Below are positions 25,343 to 39,883 of a stretch of 64,000 nucleotides of DNA, one piece after another (position 1 is the stretch's first letter; each line of letters begins with the position of its first letter). The notes under the pieces were generated by a model, which did no database searches, was not told the origin of the DNA, and saw only the letters and a list, made by a program, of their open reading frames with translations. This stretch comes from Entonaema liquescens. Lineage: Eukaryota > Ascomycota > Sordariomycetes > Xylariales > Xylariaceae. Position numbers and translations under genes: made by a program. The stretch is from NCBI GenBank assembly GCA_902805475.1, contig CADCSX010000023.1, forward strand, positions 2,914,001-2,978,000, given 5' to 3'.

Positions 25343-26862
25343 TTAATTAATATTATTAAATTTATAATAATATAAATTAATAAAGTTAAAAAAATTATTA
25401 TCGTAATAATTTAAAAAATTTTATTATAATAATACGCGTAATATTAATATAATATCTTTTATTAAAATAATTAAATTATTTATAATAAATTACCGTTTTA
25501 TTCCGTTTTATAATTTATTTAAATTTATATTTACATATAATAACTTAAATTTATTATTATTATTAATATTTTTATCATTTATAATATTAATTTCTTTTAT
25601 AATATCGTAATTAAAAAATTTTACATAAATATAAACATAAATTATAAATAATAATTTAATCAAATAAAAAAATATAAATAAATTATAAAAATTATTAAAT
25701 TACTTTTTTAATTAAATAATAATAATTTTTATTTAATATTTTAATTATATAATAATAAAATAAAAAACTATAAATCTTATAAAAATAATATTTTAATAAA
25801 AAAATATTTAAACATTTTTTATTTTAATAAATTTCGAAATTATTAATAAAAACGTTTTATACGTTTAAATATTTAAAAAAACGTTAAATAAATATAAAAA
25901 ATAATTTTAAAAATTTATAATAATAAATTTCGTAATTATATTAAAATCATTATAATTAACATTAAAAATTACATTAATATAATAAAAAATTTACATAAAT
26001 TAATATAATATTAACCATATAAAATTCTTTATTAACTTTGTATAAATAAATAATTTATTAATTTAAAACTTTAATAAATTAAAAAAAATATAATAAAAAT
26101 GGTTTAATATATTAATATAAAAAGTTTTAATTTATAATATTAAAAAAAAACCCATTTATTTTAATATATAAAAATTTATATATTTTTAAATATTAATATA
26201 TTAATAATTAACATTTTTTAACCTATAAACACCCGTTCGTAAAACCATATATATAAAACAAACTTTTTTTCCTAATATTACCTTTATTAAAAACCTTTTT
26301 TCTCATATTTAATTCGCTTTACTTACTCTATAACTAATACCATTTTTTTTTTTTTTAACATAATTTTTTTTTTCGTTATACGTTTTATTACTTCGTTTTT
26401 TTATAAAATACTTTATTTTTAATTTATAAAAAATATTAAATTATTAATATTTAATAATTTAATTTTAATAAAAAATTTAAAATAATTTTTAAATAACATT
26501 TAACTTTTTTTTTTTATTTTTTTTTTTTATTACTTTATAAAAGTTATTTATATTTTACTTAAAATAAATAAATAATATTTTAAAATATAATTTTAAATGG
26601 AAAATTAATTTAATATAAAGGTAAATTATTTTATTTATTATAAAAAATATCTTTAAATTTTTTAAACCGTTATCGGATAATTTATATATAATTTTAACAT
26701 TTTTTTTAAACGTTAAAATAAATAAAAAAAATTTATTAATAAAAAATTATAATTCTTTTTTTTAAATAATTTCATTATTTATATAAATGGTAAGTTTTTA
26801 AAAATAAACTTTTATATTTATTAATAATTAACAAGTTTAAATTTATTATAAAATTTCTTTAA

Positions 26863-26867
26863 TACAT
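26863..26867. repeat. target-site duplication of inner element, left copy (TACAT)
   Basis: TACAT directly precedes the inner element and is repeated exactly at 33,040-33,044. The retained C in both copies makes a chance match less likely in this AT-rich setting. Confidence 0.85.
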
Positions 26868-27081
26868 TATTAATAAATATATACGTAAAAAGGATAATAA
26901 TAAAATAATAATAAATAAACAAATAAGTTAAAATTAATGTATTAATGATGTTTAAAAAAAAAATTATTTATTATTAAAAAACAAAAAAAACGCGTTCCTT
27001 ATATAATTTAAAATACTTAAGTACTTTTTTATATTAAATACGTATTACATAATAATACGTACCATTATCATTTAATTATTA
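26868..27081 (-). repeat. LTR of inner element (3' LTR on the minus strand)
   Basis: 214 bp. Its reverse complement retains TATATAAGGAACGCG, probably the least mutated form of the LTR promoter-like box. The plus-strand left end reads TATTAATAAAT where the partner reads TGTTAATAAAT, a G-to-A change. Confidence 0.88.
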
Positions 27082-30000
27082 TTTATTTTATTTTTTTTTC
27101 GTAATTAATTAATTATAAATTTAATATTTATTTTACATTTCACTTATTTTTTTAATTATAAATCAATTTGATTATTTTTTATTAATATTTTTATTACTTT
27201 ATTAAAAAATGTTTTAATTATTACGTTCGCGGGGTTATAAATGTTATATATTTATTAAACATTATTTATTTTTTAATTTTTGTATAATTATTTTAATGTT
27301 ATTAAGTCGATCATTAACCTTTTTTTATTTATATTATTTATTTATATTAAACATTAATATAAGAAAAAAAAATCAATATATAAAATTAACGAAACGTAAA
27401 AAAATAACAAACATTTTAAAATAATATTAATCGTATAATGAATCATGTATTTTATATTAAATCTTTAAACCATTTTATAAATTTTGCTAACAAATACGTT
27501 ATAAATAACTCGTTTACATTTAATAAATGATTAATAAATAATATTACCTATGATTTAAATTTTATTATTTTAAAAAATAAACTTTTTATTATTTAAAACG
27601 ATAATATAACCAATTTGTAAATTTAAATTTTTATTATTTATAAATGATTTATTAACGAAAATATATAAATGTAAATTTTAAAAATTTAAATTAATATAAT
27701 AAAATCTTTATTTTTAATTATTTATCTATTATTAAATTTTAACATTAAAAGCTTTAATTTCCTTTAATTTTAATTTTATATATTATACCATTATTATATA
27801 ATTAAATGTAATTTTAAGTTAATAAATTAATAAAATATATACTTTTTAAGTTTTTTATTTTATAAATTATTTAATTATATTTAAAGATTTTAAATTTAAT
27901 AATTTAAATTTTTTAATTTAACCTTTTTATATAATAAAAATCTTATAACCTTTTTTATAAACCGTAATACGTAAATTATTAAAATCTTTAATTTTTTTAT
28001 TTAATACTTTTTAAAAGCATATTTTAATTCCCGCTTTAATTAATACCTTGTTTTTTATAATAAAAAATTTTATAATATTAATATTAAAAATATTATTTAT
28101 TTAAAAACTAGTAATTTTAAATAGGTCCGTAATTATTATTATTAAATAAAAGTTAAATATTAATGGTTTTATATATAATTTTTTTTAATTATATTTTAAA
28201 TAAATTTTAAATTAATATATGTTAAATTTAATAAAATTATATAATAATTTATTAATATGTAATAGTGTTTTTTTAAGATATTTATATTTTAATTTAATTA
28301 ATATTTATATATAAATTATTTTTAATATAAACGTTTTAAATTAAATATAAATTATGATAATATTTTTTATTATAATTTTTATTTTTTTTTAACGAAATAT
28401 AAAAGTTAAAATTAAGATAAATTATTAATTAGTTTTTTAAATAGTAAATATGTAAATTATGATTAATTTTTTATTAAAATTACCGTAGTTTTAAACCATT
28501 AATTGTAATTTTTTATAAAAAGCAAAGATATTTTTACTTTTAATTTCGCAAATTATTTATGATTTAAAAATTATTACGTTTTTGTGCATTTTTAAGTTAT
28601 ATATTATTAATTTTAAGATATTTTTTTTAAATAAAATGTTTAGTTTTTTTATGTTTAAAGTTTTATATGGTTTTTTTAATGTAATTATTTTCTTATTTTC
28701 TTAAAATTATATTGTTAAAATAAAGTTATTTTATTTTTTAATGGTAATAAATAACGTGGCAATATAGGAAAAATTGTTAATAAATATAAGGTTTTTTTTA
28801 AAAATTATTTAATAATTGTTAAAATTAAAAATGGGTTTAAATAATTTAATTTTAAACTTTTTAATTAATATTAATTCTTTTTTAAATTGGGTATAAAGTT
28901 TAATATAAGAATTTCGGAATGTAAATATGCCGTTAAATACGCTTGAAATAATAATGACGTTTTTATTAGTAATTAAAATAATTTTATATGGTTTTTTCTA
29001 TTTGTTTTTTTTTTAATAAATAAATATTTTGTTATTAATAAAAAAAAATATTGGAAAAATTTTTTTGGTATTAGGATTGTTATAAATGTTTAAAACGTTA
29101 CGGATTAAACGTTATAATTTAATTTTTTTAACTTTTATTATTGCTTTTTAGATTGTTTACATTTTTTACGTTTATAAAAAAATAAATAATAAATTTATAT
29201 TAATTTTTAAATAAGTATTAAAAATTAAGAAAATTAAGATAAAATTATTTAAATTAATAATATTATTTATTACTTTAATAATTATTTAAAATTATAATAT
29301 ATTTAAAATAAAGTTTTAAAACTTAATTATTATAATTTTATATATTTGGTAAATAAAATTATAATATTTTTTAATTTTATTAATTAATTAATACGCTTTA
29401 ATTAGTATTTAATGGTAAGTAATTTTAATTATATAAGTTTCATTTTTGAATTTAATATTGTTAAAATTAATTCCGGTATTATATGTAATAATATTCGGAA
29501 ATTTAAAATAAATGTTAATTTAATATTATTTTAATATTTCTTATATTTTTTTAATTAATAAATTTTTTATAAAATATATTATTTAAAAATTAATAGTTAC
29601 ATTAATTATATATAAAATTAATTATTTATTAAAATATATAATATTAACAATTACTTTATAATTAAAATTTATATTAAAATTTTTTAAGTTAAATTTAAAT
29701 TTTTATAAAACTTTACTTTTAATTTAACAATAATAATAAAATTTATTAATTTTTTTAAAATTATTAATATTAATATTATATTTTAATTTATTTAATAAAT
29801 TATAAAACTTATTAATTAATAAATAATTAAAATAAATATAAAAACGTTATAACTCATTTTTTATAAAATAAATAATATTTTCAAAATAAAATTAAAAATA
29901 TCTTTATTTTTTAATAATATTAATTATTATTCCATCTTTATATATTAATTAATTGGTAACGTTATTAAAATATATACCCAATTAATTTATATTTTTTAAA

Positions 30001-32825
30001 AAAAGTAAAAATAAAATATTTAATTTTATAATATAAAAATCTATTTTACCAAACAAAATATCAATTATAATTATTTTTAAAGATTTAATTAATTGTCCAT
30101 TATTAAACTTAATATTTACTTTTCCCGTATAAAACTTATCCATTTTTAATCGTTAATTTAAATATTCTTTAATAAAAACAAAATATTAATTTTTTTTAAC
30201 CGTAAATATATATGTTACATTTATATCGAATATAATACTTTAAAAAATATTTTTTATATATTAATCTAAAATAAAAATAATATTAAATTTTTTATTTTTA
30301 AATGAATTTAAAATAATAATATAATATTAAAATATTTAATTAAATAAAAATATTATCATTAAAAATAAATCATTTTTACCATCTAAATTTAAAAATAAAT
30401 TAATAATATTTTTATCTTAATTAAATTCCGAATTAAAGTTATTAATCTTTTTAAAATTTGTAAAAAAAATTATATAATTTTTCTTAAAAAAATCTTATTT
30501 AACTTTTTATATTTTTTTAATTTTCTTATATTTATATTTTAAATACTTTATTAATTAATATTTTTTTTTCTTATAAATTTAATAATAATATTTCCATTTT
30601 TTCATTTATTTAAAACTATATTTATTTTTTTTATTATTATAATAATATCTTTAATTAATATAATTAATATAATTATCATCGTCATTATTATTATATTCAT
30701 TAATAAAAAATTACTATACATTTTTTATAATTTTATATATTTTAATTAATATTTAAAATTTATTTATTAAATTTTTAAATTATATAAATAATATAAAAAA
30801 AGCATATTAAAATTAAAATATAATTTAATATACTTAATATATTACAATAATAAGCTATTATTTGTTTTAAAAATCATAACTTAAAGTTTTTTAATATAAT
30901 AAAAATTTATTAAAAAATAATTAAAATATTTTTATATTATTTTTCTTTTAATTTTATTTTTTTATTTTAATATTAAAAAATATTATTAATATTTAATTAT
31001 AATAATATTAGATTTTATTTTGTTTAATGTTAAAATGACGTTTTATAATAAAATATATATTCGTAAAATATTAATATTAAAATATATTATAAAAAAAATA
31101 AATAATTATTTTTTTAGTTAAAATAATGGAAAATATAATATAAAATTATATTTATTAGATTTTTACTATATAATATATATTTAAAAAGAATTTAAACTTA
31201 TTTTTAAAAATATTATATAATTTTTTTATATAATTATTTTTAATATTTTAAATTTTTTTAAAATATTTTATAATAATAAAAAAATATATTTTATTAATAA
31301 TATATATTAAAGAAATTTTATAATAAGTTTAAATTTATTAATTATTAATAAGTATAAAAATTTATTTTTAAAAATTTACCATTTATATAAATAATGGAAT
31401 TATTTAAAAAAAAAAATTATAATTTTTTATTAACAAGTTTTTTCCGTTTATTTTAACGTTTAAAAGAAATGCCGGGATTATATATAAGTTATTCGGTAAT
31501 AATCCAAAAAATTTAAAAATATTTTTTATAATAAATAAAATAACTTGCTTTTATATTAAGCTAATTTTTTATTTAAAGTTATATCTTAAGATATTATTTA
31601 TTTATTTTAAATAAAATATAAGTGGTTTTTATAAAATAGTAAGAAAAAAAAACGAAAAAAAAAAGTTAAATGCCGTTTAAAAGTTATTTTAAATCTTTTA
31701 TTAAAGTTAAATTATTAAATATTAATAATTTAATATCCCTTATAAATTAAAAATAAAATATTTTATAAAAAAATAAAATGATAAAATATATAATAAAAAA
31801 AAAATTATATTAAAGAAAAAAAAAATAATATTAATTATAAAGTAAATGAAACGAATTAAATATAAAAAAAAAAGTTCTTAATAAAAGTAATATTAAAAAA
31901 AAGAATTTGCCTTATATATATAATTTTATAAACAAATGTTTACGGGTTGAAAAACGTTAATTGTTAATGTGTTAATGCCCGAAAATATATAAATCTTTAT
32001 ACGTTAAAATAAATAAGTTTTTTTTTAATATTATGGATTAAAATTTTTTATATTAACGCATTAAGCCATTTTTATTATACTTTTTCTAATTTATTAAAAT
32101 TTTAAATTAATAAATTATTTATTTATACGAGGTTAATAAAAGATTTCGCATAGTTAATATTATATTAACTTATATAAATTCCTTATTACATTAACACAAT
32201 CTTTAATATTAATTGCAATAATTTTAACATAATTGTAAAATTTATTACCATAAATTTTTAAAATTACTCTTTATATTTATTTAATATTTCTTTAAATATT
32301 TAAGTATATAAGGCGTTTTTATTAATAATTTTAAAATTTATTAAAATAAAAAATACTTAAATATTCTTTTATTAAAACATTATTTTTATGGGATTTATAA
32401 TTTTTTATTTTATTGCCATATAATCGAAATATTAAATAAAAATTATTATTATTTAATTAAGAAAATAATTTAATAATTTTTATAATTTATTTATATTTTT
32501 TTATTTAATTAAATCATTATTTATAGTTTAAACTTACGTTTACGTAAAGTTTTTTAATTACAATATTATAAAAGAAATTAATATTATAAATAATAAAAAT
32601 ATTAATAATAATAATAAATTTAAATTATTATATATAAATATAAATTTAAATAAATTATAAAATAAAATAAAATAATAACCCATTATAAATAATTTAATTA
32701 TTTTAATAGAAAATATTATATTAATATTACGTATATTATTATAATAAAATCTTTTAAATTATTATAATAATAATTTTTTTAATTTTATTAATTTATATTA
32801 TTATAAATTTAATAACATTAATTAA

Positions 32826-33039
32826 TGTTAATAAATACGTACGTAAAAAAGATAATAATAAAATAATAATAAATAAATAAATAAATTAAAATTAATATAT
32901 TAATAATATTTAAAGAAGAAATTATTTATTATTAAAAAATAAAAAAAACGCGTTTTTTATATAATTTAAAATATTTAAATACTTTTTTGTGTTAAATACG
33001 TATTACGTAATAATACGTACGGTTGTCATTTAATTATCA
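32826..33039 (-). repeat. LTR of inner element (5' LTR on the minus strand)
   Basis: 214 bp, the best-preserved copy. It starts TGTTAATAAATACG and ends TTTAATTATCA on the plus strand, so the canonical TG...CA termini survive. Confidence 0.88.
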
Positions 33040-33044
33040 TACAT
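33040..33044. repeat. target-site duplication of inner element, right copy (TACAT)
   Basis: Exact match to 26,863-26,867, directly after the right LTR of the inner element. Confidence 0.85.
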
Positions 33045-36000
33045 GTTATTAATAAAATATATTTTTTTATTATTATAAAATATTTTAAAAAAGTTTAAAA
33101 TACCGAAAATAATTATATAAAAAAATTATATAATATTTTTAAAAATAAATTTAAGTTTTTTTTAAATATATATTATATAATAAAAATTTAATAAATATAA
33201 TTTCATATTATATTTTTTATTATTTTAATTAAAAAAATAATTATTTATTTTTTTTATAATATACTTTAACATTAATGTTTCATAAATATATATTTCGTTA
33301 TAAAACGTTATTTTAATATTAAATAAAATAAAATTTAATATTATTATAATTAAATATTAATAATATTTTTTAATATTAAAATAAAAAAATAAAATTAAAA
33401 GAAAAATAATATAAAAATATTTTAATTATTTTTTAATAAACTTTTATTATATTAAAAAATTTTAAATTATGATTTTTAAAATAAATAATAATTTATTATT
33501 ATAATATATTAAATATATTAAATTATACTTTAACTTTAACACGCTTTTTTTATACCATCCACATAATTTAAAAACTTAATAAACAAACTTCAAATATTAA
33601 TTAAAATATATAAAATTATAAAAAATATATAATAATTTCCCATTAATAAATATAATAATAATAATAACAATAATTATATTAATTATATTAACCGAAAATA
33701 TTATTACAATAATAAAAGAAATAAATATAATTTTAAATAAATAAAAAAATAAAAATACTATTATTAAATTTATAAAAAAAAAAAATATTAATTAATAAAA
33801 TATTTAAAATATAAACGTAAAAAAACCAAAAAAATATAGAAAATTAAACAAAGTTTATTTAAAAAAAACTATATAACTTTTTTAATAAATTTCGAAAAAA
33901 TTAATAATTTTAATTTAAAATCCAATTAAAATAAAAATATTATTAACTTATTTTTAAATTTAAATAATAAAAATAATTTATTTTTAATAATAATATTCTT
34001 ATTTAATTAAATATTTTAATATTATATTATTATTTTAAATTTATTTAAAAATAAAAAATTTAATATTATTTTTATTTTAAATTAATATATAAAAAATATT
34101 TTTTAAAATATTATATTTAATATAAATATAATACATGTATTTATAATTAAAAAAAATTAATGTTTTACTTTTATTAAAAAATATCCAAATTAATAATTGA
34201 AAATAAATAAATTTTACGTAAGAAAAATAAATATTAAATTTAATAATGGATAATTAATCAAATCTTTAAAAATAATTATAATTAATATTTTATTTAATAA
34301 AATAAATTTTTACATTATAAAATTAAATATTTTATTTTTATTTTTTTTAAAGGATATAAATTGATTAAATATATATTTTAATAATGTCATTAATTAATTA
34401 ATATATAAAAATAAAATAACAATTAATATTATTAAAAAATGGAAATATTTATAGTTTCATTTTAAAAACGTTATTTATTTTATAAAAAATGAATTATAAT
34501 ATTTTTATATTTATTTTAACTATTTATTAATTAGTAAGTTTTATAATTTATTAAATAAATTAAAATATAATGTTAATATTAATAATTTTAAAAAAATTAA
34601 TAAATTTTATTATTATTATTAAATTAAAAATAAAGTTTTGTAAAAATTTAAATTTAATTTAAAAAATCCCGATATAAATTTTAATTATAAAGTAATTATT
34701 AATATTATATATTTTAATAAATAATTAATTTTATATATAATTAACGTAATTACTAACTTTTAAATAACATGTTTTATAAAAAATTTATTAATTAAAAAAA
34801 TATAAAAAATATTAAAATAATATTAAATTAATATTTATTTTGGATTTTTGGATATTATTATATATAATATTAAAATTAATTTTAATAATATTAAATTTAA
34901 AAATAAAATTTATATAATTAAAATTATTTATTATTAAATATTAATTAAAATGTATTAATTAATTAATAAAATCGAAAAATATTATAGTTTTATTTATTAA
35001 ACATATGAAATTATAATAATTAAATTTTAAAATTTTATTTTAAATATATTACGATTTTAAATAATTATTAAAATAGTAAATGATATTGTTAATTTAAATG
35101 GTTTTATCTTAATTTTTTTAATTTTTAACGTTTATTTAAAAATTAATATAAATTTGCTATTTATTTTTTTATAAATATAAAAAATGTAAGTAATTTAAAA
35201 AATAATAATAAAAATTAAAAAAATTAAATTATAGCGTTTAATTTACAACGCTTTAAATATTTATAACGGTTTTAATATTAAGAAAATTTTTCTAATATTT
35301 TTCTTTATCGGTAATGAAGTATTTATTTATTAAAAAAAAAACGAATAAAAAAAACTATATAAAATTATTTTAATTATTAATAAAAATATTATTATTATTT
35401 TAAATATATTTGGTAATATATTTACGTTTTAAAACTTTTATATTAAACTTTATATTTAATTTAAAAAAAAACTAATATTAATTAAAAAATTTAAAATTAA
35501 ATTACTTAAACCTACTTTTAATTTTAATAATTATTAAATTATTCCCAAAGAAAACTTTATGTTTATTAATAACTTTTCTTATATTACCACGTTATTTATT
35601 ATTATTAAAAAACAAAATAACTTTACTTTAATAATATAATTTTAGAAAAATAAAAAAATAATTACATTAAAAAAACCATATAAAACCTCGGATATAAAAA
35701 AAATTAAACGCTTTATTTAAAAAAAATATTTTAAAATTGGTAATGTATAACTTAAAAATATATAAAAATGTAATAATTTTTAAATTATAAATAATTTATA
35801 AAATTAAAAATAAAAATATTTTTACTTTTTATAAAAAATTATAATTAATGGTTTAAAATTATAGTAATTTTAATAAAAAACTAATCATAATTTACATATT
35901 TACTATTTAAAAAACCAATTAACGATTTATTTTAATTTTAATTTTTATATTTTACCAAAAAAAAATAAAAATTATAATAAAAAATATTACCATAATTTAT

Positions 36001-37265
36001 ACTTAATTTAAAATATTTATATTAAAGATAATTTATATATAAATATTAATTAAATTAAAATATAAATATTTTAAAAAAACATTATTATATATTAATAAAT
36101 CGTTATATAATTTTATCGAATTTAATACGTATTAATTTAAAATTTATTTAAAATATAATTAAAAAAAATTACATATAAAATTATTAATATTTAACTTTTA
36201 TTTAATAATAATAATCATAAATTTATTTAAAATTATTAATTTTTAAATAAATAATATTTTTAATATTAATATTATAAAATTTTTTATTATAAAAAACAAA
36301 ATATTAATTAAAATAAAAATTAAAATACGCTTTTAAAAAATATTAGATAAAAAAATTAAAAATTTTAATAATTTATGTATTACGATTTATAAAAAAAATT
36401 ATAAAATTTCTATTATATAAAAAAACTAAATTAAAAAATTTAAACTATTAAATTTAAAATCCCCGGATATAATTAAACAATTTATAAAATAAAAAACTTA
36501 AAAAACGTATATTTTGTTAATTTATTAATTTAAAATTGCGTTTAATTATATAATAATAATATAACATATAAAATTAAAATTAAAAAAAATTAAAGTTTTT
36601 AATGTTAAAATTTAATAATAAATAAATAATTAAAAATAAAAGCTTTATTATGTTAATTTAAATTATTAAAATTTACGTTTATATATTTTCATTAACAAAT
36701 CGTTCGCAAATAATAAAAATTTAAATTTATAAATTAATTACGTTATTATTTTAAATAATAAAAAACTTATTTTTTAAAATAATAAAATTTAAATCATAAG
36801 TAATATTATCCATTAATCATCCACCAAATGTAAACAAATCACTTATAACATATTTATTAATAAAATCTATAAAATAGTTTAAAGATTTAATATAAAATAC
36901 GTAATTTATCATACGATTAATATTATTTTAAAATATTTATCATTTCCCCGCGCCCCGTTAATTTTATACATTAACTCTTTTTCCTTATATTAATATTTAA
37001 TGCAAATAAATAACATAAATAAAAAAAAGTTAATAATTAACTTAATAACATTAAAATAATTATATAAAAACCGGAAAATAAATAATATTTAATAAATACA
37101 CGGCATTTACAACCCCGTAAATATAATAACTAAAATATCCTTTAATAAAATAATAAAAATATTAGTAAAAAATAATTAAATTAATTTATAATTAAAAAAA
37201 TAAATAAAATATAAAATAAATATCAAATTCGCAATTAATTAATTGTGAAAAAAAAATAAAATAAA

Positions 37266-37479
37266 TAATAATTAAATAACAATTATACGTATTATTACGT
37301 AATACGTATTTAACATAAAGAAATACTTATATACTTTAAATTATATAAAAAACGTATTTTTTTTATTTTTTAATAATAAATAATTTCTTTTTTAAATATT
37401 ATTAATATATTAATCTTAATTTATTTATTTATTTATTATTACTTTATTATTATTTTTTTTATATATATATTTATTAATA
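37266..37479 (+). repeat. 3' LTR of outer element
   Basis: 214 bp, direct repeat of 25,130-25,342. It begins TAATAATTAAATAAC where the least mutated copy reads TGATAATTAAATGAC, so the G-to-A changes are visible. Confidence 0.87.
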
Positions 37480-37484
37480 TTATA
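37480..37484. repeat. target-site duplication of outer element, right copy (TTATA)
   Basis: Exact match to 25,125-25,129. The pure A/T content makes this less decisive than the inner duplication. Confidence 0.75.
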
Positions 37485-38699
37485 TAAATATATTTTAAAT
37501 CGATATAATAAATTTTACTTTTATAATAAAAATAATAATAATAATAATATTATTTTTATTAATTTTTAAAAAATAATTTTTTACGTATAATTTTATTAAT
37601 TAATTAAAATTAATTATTATATTAATATAAATATTATTTAATATATTATTAATTAAATTATTTCATTTAATTATAATATATATTTTTATTTTAAATATAT
37701 TTAATAGTAATAAATAATTTGGTTTTTAAAATAAAATTATTATATTTTTAAACGAATTTAAAATTAATTAATATTAATTATTTATAAATTAATTTATAAT
37801 ATTATTATTATTATTTATTAATTTAATAAATTATATTAAATATAATAAAATTATTATATTAAATTTTAATATATATATAATATAAACGAAATTAATATAA
37901 AAATTAATTATTTAAATAAAATATAATTATAAATTTAAAATAATTTTTTAAAACTTTATTTAATTAATTTTAATTTTAAAATATTTATTATAATAATTAA
38001 AATTTATTTTATTATAAAAATAATAATAACTTCATTTTTAATTTTATTTAATCATTAAATATTAAAAAATTAAATATTTAATAAATTAATTAATAATATA
38101 ATATTAATTATTAATAAAAATAATTAAATTAATAATATAATTAATTTAAATTAATTTAAATATTTTAATTAATATACGATATTAAAAAATTTTAATAAAA
38201 AACGTTTTTTAATATTAAATAATTATAACAATTATTTAACAATTTAATTTTATAAATAAATTATTAAATTAAAAATTATTATATTTTTTTATTATTTTAT
38301 TTTATATATAAGTTTTAATTATTTAATTTTAAATTTTTTAATATATTAAAATTAAAATATTAATAATAATTTATTTAAATTATTAAAATTAACATATACG
38401 ATTATATTAAAATTAATTTTTTAATCGAATATTATTTTATTTATAATTACATATTCATGCATAATAATATTAAAAATATTTAATATAAATATAAAATATA
38501 TTTTTATAAATTATAAATAATATTAAATTATTTTTAAAATTTATTATTATTAATTTTTATAATTATTTTATATTATAATAAATCCGATTATATAATATTT
38601 ATTTTTAATCGAAAAAATAAAATTTAATAATTTTATTTTTACATAAAAAAATTAATTAAATAATTATATATATATTAATAATAAATTTACAAATTATTA

Positions 38700-38895
38700 A
38701 TGTTGGATTGACAAAAAGGTAATAAAATGCTCTAAAGCGTAAGGAAAAACGATTAGTTATTAATTATTATTATTGTTTTCTTAATGATTAAATTAAAAGT
38801 AAAATTACGAACGCGCGGGGAATATTTATACATTTTATTGTAGGGTGGGGGCCGAGTCCAGTCACATGACTGCGTCACGTGATCACACTCTTAAT
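38700..38895. other. second normal-composition island inside the AT block
   Basis: About 195 bp with ordinary GC, including a GGGTGGGGGCCGAGTCC stretch and two adjacent near-palindromes, GTCACATGAC and GTCACGTGATCAC (CACGTG core). It is too short for a gene, and the ends are sharp. Probably single-copy spacer spared by a repeat-directed mutator, or the tip of a different element. Confidence 0.7.
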
Positions 38896-39883
38896 AATTA
38901 ATAAATTTTTTAAATTTATTTATTTTTGTTTAAAGATTTTAAAAATTAATTAAATATTAATATTTTTTATTATAATACGCATTTATCGAAAATTTAAAAA
39001 AATTACGTATATAATAATTATAAACGAATTTATAATTATAAAAAAATTATATAATTTACGTATAATAATTATTAAATAATAATAATATTAATTAAAAAAA
39101 TATATTTTAAATTATATTAAATTATTTATAATAAAAAATAACCGGTTTTATTTCGCCGTTAATAATATAAAATAATATAATTATTAACGTTAAATTATTA
39201 AAAAAAAAAAAAAAAACACAATAATAAAAAAACGCTATATTACGCAAATAACTTATTAATATTTAAATAATATTTAAAATACTTATAAATTTTAAAATAT
39301 ATAATTATTATAAATTTTTTTTAAATTATAATAATATATTATAATTTTATTATTATTTTTAACGTAAATTATAAAAAAATTTTCGTTTTTATAAAAACAA
39401 CATTATAAAAATATACATTATAAAATTTAATAAATTTATTAAAAAACTAAAAATTAACTTAAATAAATTAAATTTAACAAATAAAATAAAATTTAATAAT
39501 TAATAAAAAAAAATTTTAAAAAATATTTTTATCCATTTACCATTTTATAAATTTAATTAATTTTTAATTAATAAAATTATTAAAAAACATTATTAAAAAA
39601 TAATTATTTATATTTATTAATATATTAAAACATTTTATTTTAAATAATAAATAAATTTAAAAATTTTTAACTTTAATAAAATTAATTTAATTATATTAAT
39701 ATATAATAATATTTAAATTACTTTAAAAATTTTAATAAATAAAAATATTAATGATTTTATTTTTAAAAAAATATTAAAAAAAGAATTTAAAAAAAAATTT
39801 TTAAAAAAAAAACCTTAAAATAATTAAAAATAAATTTAAAAATATATATAATTAATTACCATATATTATATAACTTTAAAATT

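Larger units (their letters stand above)
26868..33039 (-). mobile_element. inner LTR retrotransposon, 6,172 bp, same family inserted in inverted orientation
   Basis: Flanked by 214-bp LTRs in direct orientation and a perfect TACAT duplication. Its sequence is the reverse complement of the outer element throughout. 26,868-31,302 pairs with 33,045-37,479, and 31,303-33,039 pairs with 25,130-26,867, with the same length to within 1 bp. At the pairs I aligned, differences are C/T or G/A transitions. The polypurine-like tract is preserved identically on the minus strand (27,100-27,082), so the element points left. It entered 1.74 kb from the outer element's 5' end. All reading frames are destroyed. 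Confidence 0.88.
25130..37479 (+). mobile_element. outer LTR retrotransposon, about 6.17 kb, RIP-degraded and split by a nested copy
   Basis: Made of 25,130-26,867 plus 33,045-37,479. That is 6,173 bp once the inner element and one target duplication are removed. It has 213-214-bp LTRs in direct orientation at both ends and 5-bp flanking duplications (TTATA). The plus orientation is inferred from two features. A TATATAA-like box lies about 75 bp into the LTR. A purine-rich tract GAAAAAAAAATAAAATAAA (37,247-37,265) abuts the right LTR, as a polypurine tract would. The size suits a Ty3/gypsy or Ty1/copia element, but no protein motif survives, so the superfamily is undetermined. No intact coding sequence. 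Confidence 0.85.

Noticed and set aside
32826..37479. DNA transposon with ~214-bp terminal inverted repeats (32,826 and 37,479 ends)
   Set aside because: These two repeats are inverted relative to each other only because they belong to two different nested elements. Pairing them would leave the flanking duplications (TACAT, TTATA) unmatched.
23480..38895. CRISPR-like or phage-like system
   Set aside because: The repeats are LTRs and minisatellites. There are no spacers between short direct repeats, and the genome is fungal.
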